A stretch of DNA of 64,000 nucleotides from Paraburkholderia humisilvae (GCF_902859855.1 NZ_CADIKH010000031.1:1-64000), one strand, 5' to 3'. Positions 35,402 through 45,705 are shown, numbered from the stretch's first letter. Made by a program: numbers and translations. Notes: generated from the sequence alone by a model not told the origin.

Positions 35402-36286
35402 TCAACCCGCGATTCGATGCGCGGACAACGTTTCGATTGCCTGACAGAGTGCTGAGTGATCGAGATCGCCGAGACCGAGCGCGACGCACGCGTTTATCAG
35501 CTGCTGCATCGCGCCGGTGTTCGGCAGCGACACGCCGAGCGCTTTCGCGCCTTCGTTCGCGAGGCCGATGTCCTTCTGATGCAGGTTGATGCGAAAGCCT
35601 GGATTGAAGGTCCGCTTGACCATCCGTTCGCCGTGCACTTCGAGCACGCGTGATGACGCGAAGCCGCCCATCAGGGCTTCGCGCACCTTCGCCGGGTCCG
35701 CGCCGGCCTTCGATGCGAACAGCAGCGCTTCGGCGACCGCCTGAATATTCAGCGCGACGATGATCTGATTGGCGACCTTCGCGGTCTGGCCGTCGCCGTT
35801 GTTGCCGACCAGCGTGATGTTCTTGCCCATCAGTTCGAACATCGGCCTGATCGTGTCGAACACCGGCTGCGGGCCGCCGATCATGATGGTCAGCGTCGCG
35901 GCCTTCGCGCCGACTTCGCCGCCCGAGACCGGCGCGTCGAGATAGTGGCTGCCGAGATCGTTGATGCGCTTTGCGAACCCTTTGGTGGCGATCGGCGAGA
36001 TCGAGCTCATGTCCACGACGGTTTTGCCTTTGCCAAGCGTGGACGCGACACCGTTCTCGCCGAACAGCACGGCCTCGACGTGCGGCGTGTCCGGCACCAT
36101 CAGGAACACGATGTCCGCTTCGCGCGCCACGTCGGCGGGGGTTGCGCAGGCCTTGCCACCTTGCTTGACGAGTTCGTCGGGCACGCCGGAACGGCTGTGC
36201 AGAAAGAGCGTGTGACCGCCTTTGATCAGATTGGCCGCCATTGGCGTGCCCATGATGCCCAGTCCGATAAAGCCAGCTTTTGCCAT
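35402..36286 (-). CDS. 2-hydroxy-3-oxopropionate (tartronate semialdehyde) reductase
   Basis: 294 aa member of the beta-hydroxyacid dehydrogenase family. The NAD-binding start is GFIGLGIMGTPMAANLIKGG, the substrate motif is DAPVSGGEVGA near residue 120 and the catalytic lysine lies in GDGQTAKVANQI near 170. It reduces tartronate semialdehyde to glycerate in the glyoxylate/glucarate route, or a related acid. AGAGGA precedes the ATG. Confidence 0.9.
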   Translation of the reverse strand: MAKAGFIGLGIMGTPMAANLIKGGHTLFLHSRSGVPDELVKQGGKACATPADVAREADIVFLMVPDTPHVEAVLFGENGVASTLGKGKTVVDMSSISPIATKGFAKRINDLGSHYLDAPVSGGEVGAKAATLTIMIGGPQPVFDTIRPMFELMGKNITLVGNNGDGQTAKVANQIIVALNIQAVAEALLFASKAGADPAKVREALMGGFASSRVLEVHGERMVKRTFNPGFRINLHQKDIGLANEGAKALGVSLPNTGAMQQLINACVALGLGDLDHSALCQAIETLSAHRIAG

Positions 36287-36423
36287 GGTGTCCTCTTGAG
36301 TAGGGTAGTGGGTGAGGGGATCAGGTTCGTTGGGTGGGGCAGATTACCCGATGGTACCAGGAGTTGCGAAGTCGGACCGGGCGAGCGCGATACGGACCGT
36401 GTTTTTCATCAGACAGTGACCGG

Positions 36424-37437
36424 TCAGAACGCGCCCGCTTCGCGGCCCGAAGGCATCATCGTCAGGATGATCTTGCCGACATTCGCCGACGACTCCATGC
36501 GTCGGTGCGCGTCGGTCGCCCGTGCGAGCGGAAAAGTGCTGTCCACGACAGGCTCAAGGCACGCCCCCGCTGCGAAGCGGTCAAGCCAGCGCTCGCGAAA
36601 GCGCTGGACCATCGCATGCTTGTCGGCTTGCGGGCGCGATTTCATCACCGTGCCGATAATCTGCAGATGGCGATACAGGATTTGCGCCAGCTCGACGCCA
36701 ACTTTGCCGCCGCCGCCCAGCATGCCGACCTGCACGAGCCGCCCTCCATTCGCCAGCGAGGCGATGTTTCGCGCGAGATAAGGCGCGCCCACGAAGTCGA
36801 TCACAACGTCCACGCCGCGCTTGCCGGTCTTGCTCGCGACGATCTCCACGAAGTCCTGCGTGCGATAGTCGATCACATAGTCCGCGCCCAGTTGCACGAC
36901 GCGCTCGAGCTTCGATGCGTCGGCGGTCGCGAACACGGTTGCGCCCGTTGCGTAGGCAAGCTGCACCGCCGCCGAACCCACGCCGCCCGCTGCCGCGTGG
37001 ATAAGCACCGAGTCGCCGAGCTCGACCCGCCCGAGATGCAGCAGCGCTTCGTGCGCGGTCACGAACACCTCGGGAATGGCGGCCGCATGGACGTAGTCGA
37101 GCGAGGCCGGAACCGGCATCGCCATGCGCCAGTCGATGCGCGCGATCTCCGCATAAGCGCCACCGCCCACCACGCCCATCACACGGTCACCGACTTCGTA
37201 GCCCTGCGCGGCGTGGCCGACTTCGAGAACCTCACCCGCGATTTCCAGTCCCATGAGGGTCGAGTCACCGAAGTCCGGGCGGCCATAGCTGCCGCGACGG
37301 TGCAATAGATCGGCGCGGTTCACGCCGGCCGCGTGCACCCGGACGAGCAGATCGTCTGGCCTTATCTCGGGCGCGGGGACGTCGACGAGCCGGAGGACAT
37401 CGGCTTCGCCGAATTCTTCGAACGTAATCGCTTTCAT
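36424..37437 (-). CDS. Zinc-type alcohol dehydrogenase family, quinone oxidoreductase-like
   Basis: 337 aa MDR-family enzyme. The N-terminal GroES-like domain has HAAGVNRADLLHRRG. The NADPH-binding motif is HAAAGGVGSAAVQLA. The zinc ligands of alcohol dehydrogenases are absent, so it belongs with quinone reductases (Qor). GGAGAA precedes the ATG at 37437, which overlaps the stop of the upstream CMD-family gene by 4 bases. Confidence 0.9.
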   Translation of the reverse strand: MKAITFEEFGEADVLRLVDVPAPEIRPDDLLVRVHAAGVNRADLLHRRGSYGRPDFGDSTLMGLEIAGEVLEVGHAAQGYEVGDRVMGVVGGGAYAEIARIDWRMAMPVPASLDYVHAAAIPEVFVTAHEALLHLGRVELGDSVLIHAAAGGVGSAAVQLAYATGATVFATADASKLERVVQLGADYVIDYRTQDFVEIVASKTGKRGVDVVIDFVGAPYLARNIASLANGGRLVQVGMLGGGGKVGVELAQILYRHLQIIGTVMKSRPQADKHAMVQRFRERWLDRFAAGACLEPVVDSTFPLARATDAHRRMESSANVGKIILTMMPSGREAGAF

Positions 37438-37820
37438 GGCTCGTTCTCCAGTGTCGTGGATCGCGCGTTTGCTTGACCCGTGCGTTGCGCCTGCGGGCCG
37501 CGCGTAAACTGCGCGGGCGCCGAGGCCGGAGCCGGACTGTCCGCCAGCAGCTCTGCGCAAAACGCCAGATGCGTGATCACGGCGGCGAGCTGACCGCGCG
37601 TCACGCCGTGGTTCAGCGCGCGGTGCAGGTGCGCCGGCAACGCGTCGAGATGGCCGGCCGCGAACAGCGCCGCGACGGTCACGAGGCTGCGGTCCCGGCG
37701 CGAGAGTGCGCGACCTTTGCGCGCCTCTGGACATCGCGTGTTATCGGCGCAGGCCGAGATTCTCCGCATGAAGGCGTGCGCCGCTTCGCGCGGACTGCTG
37801 CAATTCGCATCGGACACCAT
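37434..37820 (-). CDS. Carboxymuconolactone decarboxylase-family protein
   Basis: 128 aa. The core RDRSLVTVAALFAAGHLDALPAHLHRA and GVTRGQLAAVITHLAFCAE is typical of the gamma-carboxymuconolactone decarboxylase/AhpD-like fold, with the conserved His but no CxxC. The C-terminus beyond residue 95 is low-complexity. It is translationally coupled to the quinone oxidoreductase gene. Confidence 0.8.
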   Translation of the reverse strand: MVSDANCSSPREAAHAFMRRISACADNTRCPEARKGRALSRRDRSLVTVAALFAAGHLDALPAHLHRALNHGVTRGQLAAVITHLAFCAELLADSPAPASAPAQFTRGPQAQRTGQANARSTTLENEP

Positions 37821-37829
37821 GTCGCCCCC

Positions 37830-39266
37830 TCAAGCCTGGCTGACAAACTTGTGCGTGAGGTAGTGCCCGATGCCTTCGACGCCGCCTTCCGACCCGTGGC
37901 CACTCTCCTTCACCCCGCCGAACGGCAGCTCCGTCGCAACGATGCGGTACTGGTTAATGCCGATCATGCCGGCTTCGAGGCCATCGGCCACGTCGATTGC
38001 CGTGCGCGCTAGGTTCGTGAACGCGTAGGCCGACAAGCCGTAGGGCAGACGGTTGGCTTCGGCGAGGCCATTGGCGAGCGTGTCGAAGCGCAGCAACACG
38101 GCGATCGGACCGAACGGTTCTTCGTGCATCACGCGTGCGTCCATTGGCACATCGGCGAGCACGGTCGGCTCGTAGAAGTAACCCTCCGCGTCGATACGCT
38201 TACCGCCCGCGAGCACCTTCGCACCGCGCGCCACCGCATCGGCGACGAGCTCTTCCATTTTGGCCAGCTGACGCGCATTGGCGAGCGGGCCGACCTGCGT
38301 CTGCGGATCCATGCCGTCACCCACTTTGAGCGCCTTCGCCGCGCGCACGAAGTGCCCGACGAAGGCGTCGTAGACGTTGCGCTGGATCAGGAAGCGCGTC
38401 GAGGAAATGCAAATCTGGCCGGTCCCGCGAAAGCGGTTCGCCGCGCCTTCCACGGCGGCCTTTTCGAGGTCGGCGTCGTCGAACACGAGCACCGGACCGT
38501 GCCCACCGAGTTCGAGCGTGATCGGCTTGACCCCTTGCGCGGCGCGTGCCGACAGCAGGCGGCCGACCCGCACCGAGCCGGTGAACGTGACCTTGCGGAT
38601 CACCGGCGACGCGATCAACTGCTTCGAGACGTGATCCGGTACGCCGAATACGACCTGCAATACGCCCTTTGGCAGTCCCGCATCGTCGAGTGCGCGAGCA
38701 AGCGCCAACGCCGTCGCGGGACTTTCCTCGCCCGGCTTGATGATCACGCTGCAGCCCGCCGCGAGCGCCGCGGAAAGCTTGCGCGCCGGCGTGATCGCCG
38801 GGAAATTCCACGGCGTGAACGCGGCAACGGGCCCGATGGCCTGCTTCCTGACGAACTGCTGCACGCCCGGACGGTTCGATGGCACGACACGGCCGTCGAT
38901 GCGGCGCGCCTCTTGCGCGAACCATTCGAAGTAATCGGCGGCGCGCAACACTTCGTCCCAGCTTTCGGCGAGCGGCTTGCCTTCCTCTAGCGTCATGAGC
39001 GTCGCGATATGTTCGGCGCGCTCGCGCATCAGATCGGCAGCGCCTTTCAAAATGCGGGCGCGTTCGATCGGCACCGTGTTGCGCCAGACGTCGAACGCGC
39101 GTTGCGTGGCCCGCAGCGCATGGTCCAGATCGACCGCCGTGGCGAGTGGCACGCGGCCCAGTTCCCGTCGCGTAGCGGGATTGACGACCGGTGCGGTCGC
39201 GCGTTCGCTCGCCGCGATCCATTCGCCGTCGATGAAGAGGTAAAGGGCGTCGTAGGTGGCGTTCAT
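37830..39266 (-). CDS. NAD(P)-dependent aldehyde dehydrogenase (succinate-semialdehyde type)
   Basis: 478 aa. The catalytic cysteine is in GTGQICISSTRF and the glutamate in TLELGGHGPVLVFDDADL. The NAD-binding FTGSVRVGR segment is present. The pattern fits the GabD or alpha-ketoglutarate semialdehyde group. GGAGG is well placed before the ATG at 39266. It ends 9 bases before the CMD-family gene, so the three minus-strand genes probably form one operon. A LysR gene is divergent. Confidence 0.9.
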   Translation of the reverse strand: MNATYDALYLFIDGEWIAASERATAPVVNPATRRELGRVPLATAVDLDHALRATQRAFDVWRNTVPIERARILKGAADLMRERAEHIATLMTLEEGKPLAESWDEVLRAADYFEWFAQEARRIDGRVVPSNRPGVQQFVRKQAIGPVAAFTPWNFPAITPARKLSAALAAGCSVIIKPGEESPATALALARALDDAGLPKGVLQVVFGVPDHVSKQLIASPVIRKVTFTGSVRVGRLLSARAAQGVKPITLELGGHGPVLVFDDADLEKAAVEGAANRFRGTGQICISSTRFLIQRNVYDAFVGHFVRAAKALKVGDGMDPQTQVGPLANARQLAKMEELVADAVARGAKVLAGGKRIDAEGYFYEPTVLADVPMDARVMHEEPFGPIAVLLRFDTLANGLAEANRLPYGLSAYAFTNLARTAIDVADGLEAGMIGINQYRIVATELPFGGVKESGHGSEGGVEGIGHYLTHKFVSQA

Positions 39267-39649
39267 GGCGGAGACCTCCGGTATGGATGGGTCGTATGCA
39301 ATCCGAACTGACTCGCCAGCCCAGCTTCGAGCGGCGACCGGCTTGCTGGGGCAACCCGATTGGGTGATGCAGCGTTTGGCTGACTGTGGAACAAAGTCTA
39401 GGCCTGAAGCGTTCGATGATTTAGCCGAGCCCGAAAGAATGAATGTTGTGTCTGGAGGGAAAATCGGCATTGCGCGCAGGTGAGTCAGTGCGAACGAACG
39501 TGCTTGGGACGTCGCATCGCCTGTCACAGCTTTCACCTTTCAGGCAGGTGAGCCGCCCATCATGCCGGGACTACGCGGAAATCGGGTATTGGCACGCGAC
39601 GATGGGTGCGCGTTCAACCGATTGAAAGGACAAGCCAGGAATTGCCGTC
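39267..39649. promoter_or_regulatory. Divergent promoter region with inverted repeat
   Basis: 383 bases between the aldehyde dehydrogenase and LysR genes. It contains TCACCT (39533-39538), 7 bases, AGGTGA (39546-39551), a perfect dyad that could be the LysR operator. No gene is seen. Confidence 0.4.
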
Positions 39650-40582
39650 ATGGACAAGCTTTACAACATGTCAGTGTTCGCAAAAGTGGTGGAGATGGGC
39701 AGCTTCACGGCCGTCGCCAATCATCTCGACACCACCGTCGGCAACATTTCGCGTGCGGTCTCGGCGCTCGAAGAGGCACTCGACACCCGCTTGCTGCAGC
39801 GTTCGACGAGGCGGCTCGCCGTCACGGATGCGGGCCGCCGCTTCTACGAACGCAGTCTCGCGATCCTGGCCGACATCGAGCACGCCGAAGCGGAAGCCCG
39901 GGACACGCTGCTTGAACCGCGCGGTCTCCTGCGCGTCCACGCCGTGCCCGGTCTTGGACGTTGCCTCGTCGCGCGAGCGGCGCTCGCGTATCGCGAGTCC
40001 TATCCCGATGTTTCGGTCGATCTTCTGCTTTCGCAGCGCTTGCCCAACCTGCTCGAAGAGCAACTCGATCTCGCGGTGGTGATTGCGCGCTCGCTACCTG
40101 ACTCGGCCTACGTGAGTCAGAAGATCGGCGTCAGTCATTGCATTCTGGCGGCCTCGCCCGGGTATCTGGCGCAACACCCGGCGCCGGAGCACCCCAATGA
40201 TCTTGCCGATCACCACTGCCTGCTGATTAGCACCGTCGACTACGCGCCGGACGAATGGCACCTGGAAAGTGCGGCTGGAAGAGTCATTCACCGCCCGACA
40301 GGCCCGCACCTTGACGTCAACGACATGGACGCAATGTCGGTTTTGCTGCGTGACGGTGCGGGAATCGGGCTGCTCGCGGCGTTTTCGGCGATCGACGATC
40401 TCAGGAGGGGGGCGCTCGTGCGCGTGCTGCCGCAATACCACACCCATCAGCGAAATGTGTACGCGGTGCACCCATCGCGGCAATTTGTCGATGCCAAAAC
40501 CAGGCGGTTTATTGACGCGTTGAAGCTGCATGTCGGTGACCGGTTGAACGCCTATGCCAAGGAGCTGGCGATTCATGTCTAG
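39650..40582 (+). CDS. LysR-family transcriptional regulator
   Basis: 310 aa. The N-terminal winged helix (residues 1-62) includes GSFTAVANHLDTTVGNISRA, and the C-terminal effector domain has the usual two lobes (VDLLLSQRLPNLLEEQLDLAVVI). It belongs to the CrgA/DmlR-like branch. It is divergent from the aldehyde dehydrogenase operon, which it probably controls. Confidence 0.9.
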   Translation: MDKLYNMSVFAKVVEMGSFTAVANHLDTTVGNISRAVSALEEALDTRLLQRSTRRLAVTDAGRRFYERSLAILADIEHAEAEARDTLLEPRGLLRVHAVPGLGRCLVARAALAYRESYPDVSVDLLLSQRLPNLLEEQLDLAVVIARSLPDSAYVSQKIGVSHCILAASPGYLAQHPAPEHPNDLADHHCLLISTVDYAPDEWHLESAAGRVIHRPTGPHLDVNDMDAMSVLLRDGAGIGLLAAFSAIDDLRRGALVRVLPQYHTHQRNVYAVHPSRQFVDAKTRRFIDALKLHVGDRLNAYAKELAIHV

Positions 40583-40944
40583 CGTCAGCGTTCAGCATTC
40601 CACGACGAGTGCGGATCACAGCAACAACGCACGATATCGCCGGCGGTTTTCTTAACCACGTGTGGTGCATTCAGGGACTCGGCGTTGGAGAACATAGGAG
40701 AACGCGTATTCGACGATCGAGCCTCGCGCGGGCAACAGTGTCGAGCCGTATCGCTATCTGCGCCGCCGGCTCGCTCGGCGGCCCTATGCGTGCACGATGG
40801 CCAACTATGCTGTACTCTTGATACTTAATATGCATATGCACATTCAGGTGACGCGCGCTTCGCTGGCGCGGGGCGCGTCCTTATCAACCAGCATCGGGCG
40901 CCATTCCCATGCTTGCGCCGCGATCTCATCAGGAAGCTCTCGCC
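40583..40944. other. Intergenic region
   Basis: About 360 bases before the MAPEG gene. I see no coding similarity and no strong repeat. Confidence 0.4.
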
Positions 40945-41349
40945 ATGCCATTGCCTACCTCACTCGGCTTTGCCGGCGCGTTCGCGCTGCTCAATCTTTG
41001 GCTCGCCTACCGTTGCGTGCGAATTCGCGTGAACGGGCCGGGCGGAGTGGGGGACCTCGGCATCCCCGAGTTGCTGGCTCGAATGCGTGCTCATGCCAAC
41101 TTCGTCGAATACACGCCTTTTGTGTTGATTCTGATGGTGCTGCTTGAATATGCAGGCGGATCGCGGGCATGGCTGCAGGGACTCGGCGCCGCCTATATCG
41201 TGGCGCGCGTCGTGCACGCCTTCGGTATGGAGCGGCCGAAATTCACGATGCAGTTCATCGGTGCGTTGGTAACGTGGCTGGTGCTGCTCGCTCTAGCGGT
41301 CTGGGCCATCTGCCTGGCCATTCACGCGGAGGGGCGCGGGGGAATCTAG
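40945..41349 (+). CDS. MAPEG-family membrane protein
   Basis: About 134 aa with four membrane segments. The family hallmark RMRAHANFVEYTPFVLILM lies between segments 1 and 2. MAPEG proteins include microsomal-type glutathione transferases; bacterial members are little studied. ATG 40945 was preferred to 40909, which adds a polar stretch. Confidence 0.85.
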   Translation: MPLPTSLGFAGAFALLNLWLAYRCVRIRVNGPGGVGDLGIPELLARMRAHANFVEYTPFVLILMVLLEYAGGSRAWLQGLGAAYIVARVVHAFGMERPKFTMQFIGALVTWLVLLALAVWAICLAIHAEGRGGI

Positions 41350-41354
41350 TGGTT

Positions 41355-41520
41355 TCAGCGACGCGTAGCTGGCGCGTTGCCACCGATCAAGTATTCCTCG
41401 GCGTTCGAGTAAGCGATCCTCAATGCTTTCCCGTCTCCTTTCACCTGGGCCGTCAACTTGATGACGTAGCCATCAGGATCGTGCAAATAGATCACATGTT
41501 TGACACCAATGTCAATATGA
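41355..41520 (-). pseudogene. Possible C-terminal remnant of a VOC/glyoxalase-family gene
   Basis: The minus-strand frame has KHVIYLHDPDGYVIKL, which resembles the last metal-binding strand of VOC-family proteins (LRDPDGN-IEL). Nothing upstream in the frame continues the fold, so this is at most a fragment. Confidence 0.35.
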
Positions 41521-41886
41521 ACCGATAAAGTAGATTGGTTTGACACGTATGTCAACGTTAATTGTGATATGCCAGCGCCATCTGACGCATCCAAACGCAC
41601 GGGCTGCCCGCCTTTCTGGATGGGCTGCAGCGGCATCTGCCCCGAGGCTTCGCGATCGCCCCTCGTCTTGCGCTATTCGAGCGAATGCAGTCGTTGAATC
41701 GGATGCCGATCTACGTGCTGATCGCGATAAGTGGTGCAGCACAACCGTCCGAACGATATTCATCAGATTGACTCACACCTGCGAAACAATAATGTGGATT
41801 GCTACCCGATTGCCTGGTCCAGGGAAAGCGCATCGTTCTGTGCCATGCGGCACTTGATGATCGCCACGCACGCGAAGGAAAACATC
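41521..41886. other. Region of unclear remnants before the SDR gene
   Basis: A short plus-strand frame at about 41615-41770 looks protein-like but was not matched to any family. No intact gene is seen; the SDR promoter should lie here. Confidence 0.3.
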
Positions 41887-42789
41887 ATGAAAAAGATCGT
41901 TCTGATCACCGGCGCTTCGAGCGGCTTCGGCCGCCTTTCGGCTGAAGCGCTGGCCAAAGCCGGCCATACCGTCTATGCGTCGATGCGCGATACCGTCGGG
42001 CGCAATGCGCCGGTCGTTGCGCAAATGGCGGAATTCTCGAAGCGCAACAACATGGATCTGCGCACCGTCGAGCTGGACGTCCAGTTGCAGGAATCCGCCG
42101 ATGCCGCTGCACGCCAGGTGATCGCAGAAGCCGGACGCATTGACGTGCTGGTGCACAACGCAGGCCACATGGCGTTCGGCCCGGCCGAATCCTTTACCGC
42201 CGAGCAGTACGCGCATCTCTACGACGTGAACGTGCTCAGCGCGCAGCGTGTAAACCGCGCGCTAGTGCCGTATATGCGTCGCCAGGGCGAGGGCCTGTTG
42301 CTGTGGGTGTCGAGCAGCAGTTCCGCCGGCGGCACGCCGCCGTACCTGGCGCCGTATTTCGCGGCCAAGGCGGCGATGGATGCGCTCGCGGTGCAGTACG
42401 CGCGGGAGCTGTCGCGCTGGGGCATCGAGACGTCGATCGTCGTGCCAGGCGCGTTCACCAGCGGCACGAACCATTTCGCGAACGCGGGCACGCCAGCCGA
42501 CACCGCGCGCGCGGCCGACTACGAGGCCGGCCCGTATGCGGGTTTCGGTGAACAGGTGCAGAAGGCGTTCGCTGCGATCGTGCCGCCGAGTGCAGACGTC
42601 GGTCTCGTCGCCGAAGCGATCGTCAGGATCGTCGACACACCGTTTGGCGCGCGTCCTTTCCGCGTGCACATCGACCCGACCGAAGACGGCGCCGACGTCG
42701 GCTTCGCGGTGCTCGACCGGGTGCGTGCCGAGATGCTGCACCGCGTCGGCCTGTCGGATCTGCTCAAGCCGCGCGTGATCAAGAAGTAA
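41887..42789 (+). CDS. SDR-family NAD(P)-dependent oxidoreductase
   Basis: 300 aa classical short-chain dehydrogenase. The cofactor motif TGASSGFG is at residues 8-15, NAG lies near 92, and the catalytic Ser and the Tyr-Lys pair are in SSSSSAGG and PYFAAK. AAGGA precedes the ATG at 41887; longer in-frame starts lack similarity. The substrate is unknown. Confidence 0.9.
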   Translation: MKKIVLITGASSGFGRLSAEALAKAGHTVYASMRDTVGRNAPVVAQMAEFSKRNNMDLRTVELDVQLQESADAAARQVIAEAGRIDVLVHNAGHMAFGPAESFTAEQYAHLYDVNVLSAQRVNRALVPYMRRQGEGLLLWVSSSSSAGGTPPYLAPYFAAKAAMDALAVQYARELSRWGIETSIVVPGAFTSGTNHFANAGTPADTARAADYEAGPYAGFGEQVQKAFAAIVPPSADVGLVAEAIVRIVDTPFGARPFRVHIDPTEDGADVGFAVLDRVRAEMLHRVGLSDLLKPRVIKK

Positions 42790-42981
42790 CGCGGATAAGG
42801 GCGGAGCCGGTGGTGATACCGCGTTCGAGACCGTGCGCGATGAAATCGACGAGCAAGACCATCGGCGGAACCGATCACGAGCAGACCAGACGCGGACAGC
42901 AACGCGGCAACGCTGATCGGGCGCATTCAGTCGCAACCGTGCTGTCCGTTCGCATCGCATGGTTGCCTGATGCATCTGGCG

Positions 42982-43839
42982 CTATGCGATGTTGTCTCCA
43001 TACCCCGGAATATCCACACGTGCGGTATAGATCGCCGCGACGCGCTTGCCACTCATCAGGTCTTCGGGTGGGCCGTCAAAAGTGCAGCAGAAGAGCGTTC
43101 GCCCATCACTGCCACCAAGCTGGCAAGCGACCGCGCGCTTGTTATCGAGAGAAATCCGGTCTGTCACTTCACCTCCATCCAGCACGCGAAGAATTTCGCC
43201 TGTGTTGAAGCACGGAACCCAGATGCCGCCTTCCCGATCAACACAGATTCCGTCGGGTTGCCTGTTCCCCAGATCGGCGTATACCCGGCGGCCCGACAGA
43301 TTTCCGTTTTCATCACGATTGAAGCTAGTTAGCCGATTGGACCACGACTCCGCGACGACCAGCGTCCGACCTCCGTCTTTCAGAACCATGCCGTTGGGAA
43401 AATCCAGTCCTCCCGCGGCCACGCGCGCGGTGCCATCCGGCTCGACCACGAAAAGATCCGCGGGCTCCTTGGCAGCACCGCCAAACAGGTCATAGCCAAA
43501 GTTGCCGACATAAATCCGACCGTGCTCGTCCGCGACGAGATCGTTGAGATCTGCAGGCGCGAGCGACGATAGATCCGCGTACAGCACCCGTTCGCCGTTG
43601 ACGATCCGCATTAACTTGCGATCCACCATGGATACGACAATCGGCGTACCGTCGGGAAGAAAGCCGATGCCGGATGGGCGATCCGGAACCTCGCAAACGA
43701 CTTCGCGCTGACCGTCCGGTGCGATGCGGTAGAGTTTCCGGTCGGTAATATCTGAAACCCATAGATGGCGGCGATACCAGCGAGGCCCTTCAAGAAAGGC
43801 GAAGTCGTCTACAAGTAACTGTGGTCGATGTGTTTTCAC
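42982..43839 (-). CDS. SMP-30/gluconolactonase-like protein
   Basis: 285 aa six-bladed propeller. It has the family's metal ligands in FLEGPRWYRRHLWVSD near the N-terminus, LDFPNGMVL in the middle, and PDGICVDREGGIWVPCFNTG. These enzymes hydrolyse sugar lactones or related esters using a divalent metal. It has no signal peptide. It lies convergent to the SDR gene. Confidence 0.88.
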   Translation of the reverse strand: MKTHRPQLLVDDFAFLEGPRWYRRHLWVSDITDRKLYRIAPDGQREVVCEVPDRPSGIGFLPDGTPIVVSMVDRKLMRIVNGERVLYADLSSLAPADLNDLVADEHGRIYVGNFGYDLFGGAAKEPADLFVVEPDGTARVAAGGLDFPNGMVLKDGGRTLVVAESWSNRLTSFNRDENGNLSGRRVYADLGNRQPDGICVDREGGIWVPCFNTGEILRVLDGGEVTDRISLDNKRAVACQLGGSDGRTLFCCTFDGPPEDLMSGKRVAAIYTARVDIPGYGDNIA

Positions 43840-44013
43840 GCGAAGATTCCTTCATGGCCGGGCGGCCGCAATCGCAAAGTCCTACCTGACGCCATTACCC
43901 CAACGGCAATTCGTCTGCGGTTCAAAGCAGTTCACACACGTCGGTCTCAAGGCCCGCATCTCAACGAGCGTCCGTGCGATCGCTCGTATCCCGATCTGCG
44001 TTGGCCAAATACT

Positions 44014-44436
44014 TCACTTCGTTGCCTGCAGGCTGCGATGTACCTCGAGGGCACTCCGCTCAACCCAGTTGTGCTGCAGGAGTCCATCCTCGCGGACATG
44101 CAGTACCGCCGTTCCGGTCATATCGATCGGGGATTGGCACGGCTCTGAGCCCATGAATCCGTTGTTTCTGCCTGTCACACGCCAGCGACTCACTACCCGA
44201 TCACCGGTTTCATTCTGAAACGTCTCAATCACCTGAAACTTGAAGTCGTCGATGCTCGCGAGGAATGCGGCGATCCACTTCTTGAAATCACCGCGGGAGC
44301 GGATTTCCACTCCACCCGATGTAATGACAAAGTCCTCGGCGACCAGCCTGTCCACCGCGTCAGGGTTGCGCGATTTCCATACCTCGTGCCAGAAGTTCTC
44401 GACGATTGAGACAGAATCTCTCTTCTCCATGTTCAT
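44014..44436 (-). CDS. NTF2-like (SnoaL-type) protein
   Basis: 140 aa. FWHEVWKSRNPDAVDRLVAEDFVI followed by GDFKKWIAAFLASI and the strand FQVIETF is the SnoaL/ester cyclase-like pattern, an alpha+beta barrel. Functions in this superfamily range from isomerase and cyclase to simple ligand binding. It is divergent from the LysR gene at 44574. Confidence 0.8.
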   Translation of the reverse strand: MNMEKRDSVSIVENFWHEVWKSRNPDAVDRLVAEDFVITSGGVEIRSRGDFKKWIAAFLASIDDFKFQVIETFQNETGDRVVSRWRVTGRNNGFMGSEPCQSPIDMTGTAVLHVREDGLLQHNWVERSALEVHRSLQATK

Positions 44437-44573
44437 GCTCCATATGTCCGATCAGATAAATAATGCGGTGTCCTGACGTTTTGTTTCGTACGTTGAACTC
44501 TATGAATTCATTGTCGATGCTTGCCAGCAAGAAGACAAGCGACTAATATTTATTCAACCTAGCTGTTTTACTT

Positions 44574-45482
44574 ATGGATAAACCCATGGCGACCCTCGAC
44601 CTCGACTTGCTGCGTGCCTTTATCACCGTTGCTGAAGTGGGCAGCTTTACGGCAGCCGCGGATGTCGTCGGCCGCTCGCAATCGGCCGTCAGCCAGAAAG
44701 TCCTGCGGCTGGAGGAATTCCTCGGCCTCCGGCTAATGGAGCGGACAAGCCGCTCCCTGAGCATCACACCGGATGGCGAGCGGGTGCTTGTGGCGGGCCG
44801 GCGTCTGCTGGAGCAGTACGACACCTTCATGCGGGATCTGCGCAAGCCGCCGCAACTCGCGAGCTTGCGCCTGGGCGTCTCTGAAAATCTGGTCCAGACG
44901 CAGTTGCCTCTGCTGCTCTCGCGGGTCCGCGAGCGGTATCCGCATCTGCAGCTCGAGTTGACCACCGGGTCGAGCCAGGATCTGATCGTGAATCACGAAG
45001 CCGGACTGCTGGACGTGGTATTGGCGAAGAGGAAACGGGAGGGGTCGCCTCATCGTGGCAGGGTCATCTGGAGAGAACCGCTCGTCTGGTTGGCGGGAAG
45101 CGAATTTCGCAATGATCCGGGCCGTCCCGCGCGGCTGGTTATGATGCGCCCGCCCTGCGGGTATCGCGAGGTCATGACAGAAACACTGGACGCGGCCCAT
45201 CGGGAATGGACGACGGTCTGTACCGCCAGCAATCTGGTCGGCGTTCAGGCCGCGGTGGCGGGCGGTTTGGGTGTGACCGTGCTGGGTAAGTCTTTCCTGC
45301 AAAACGGTATGAAGATACTGCCGACATCGGCGCAATGGCCTGCGCTACCCACGTCGGAAGTTGCCGTCATCGGCGAAGATTCTGTGGCACAAGACATCAT
45401 GCGGCCACTGATCTCCCTGTTTGTGGAGATCTTGACGGAGAGTTCCATGGCCACGCTGGACGCAACTCCGGGCGGCAGATAG
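44574..45482 (+). CDS. LysR-family transcriptional regulator
   Basis: 302 aa. The winged helix includes GSFTAAADVVGRSQSAVSQKVLRLEE. The effector domain has the usual layout. A second ATG at 44586 gives a more standard N-terminus (MATLDLDLLRAF). It precedes the aconitase-like operon by about 220 bases on the same strand and is divergent from the NTF2-like gene; either could be its target. Confidence 0.9.
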   Translation: MDKPMATLDLDLLRAFITVAEVGSFTAAADVVGRSQSAVSQKVLRLEEFLGLRLMERTSRSLSITPDGERVLVAGRRLLEQYDTFMRDLRKPPQLASLRLGVSENLVQTQLPLLLSRVRERYPHLQLELTTGSSQDLIVNHEAGLLDVVLAKRKREGSPHRGRVIWREPLVWLAGSEFRNDPGRPARLVMMRPPCGYREVMTETLDAAHREWTTVCTASNLVGVQAAVAGGLGVTVLGKSFLQNGMKILPTSAQWPALPTSEVAVIGEDSVAQDIMRPLISLFVEILTESSMATLDATPGGR

Positions 45483-45705
45483 TTCCGGCGGTAGGGTGCG
45501 GAAACGGTAAGCAGCGCGTATGACGATAAAAAGCAGGCGAGCAACGGTGCGTCACGTACAAACATCAACGCGCTTTACCACGGCGTTCAGTCGCCACGCT
45601 TCTGGCAGCGATTCATATTTCGCGCTTCTACTTCGTGATCCTCATCTCCATAATTGACGACAGACGTTCGCGCACATCGCAGTTAGCGTCATTCAGGAGA
45701 AGATC

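Noticed and set aside
41615..41770. Short plus-strand protein-like frame between VOC remnant and SDR
   Set aside because: No family could be matched, so no gene or pseudogene is claimed.
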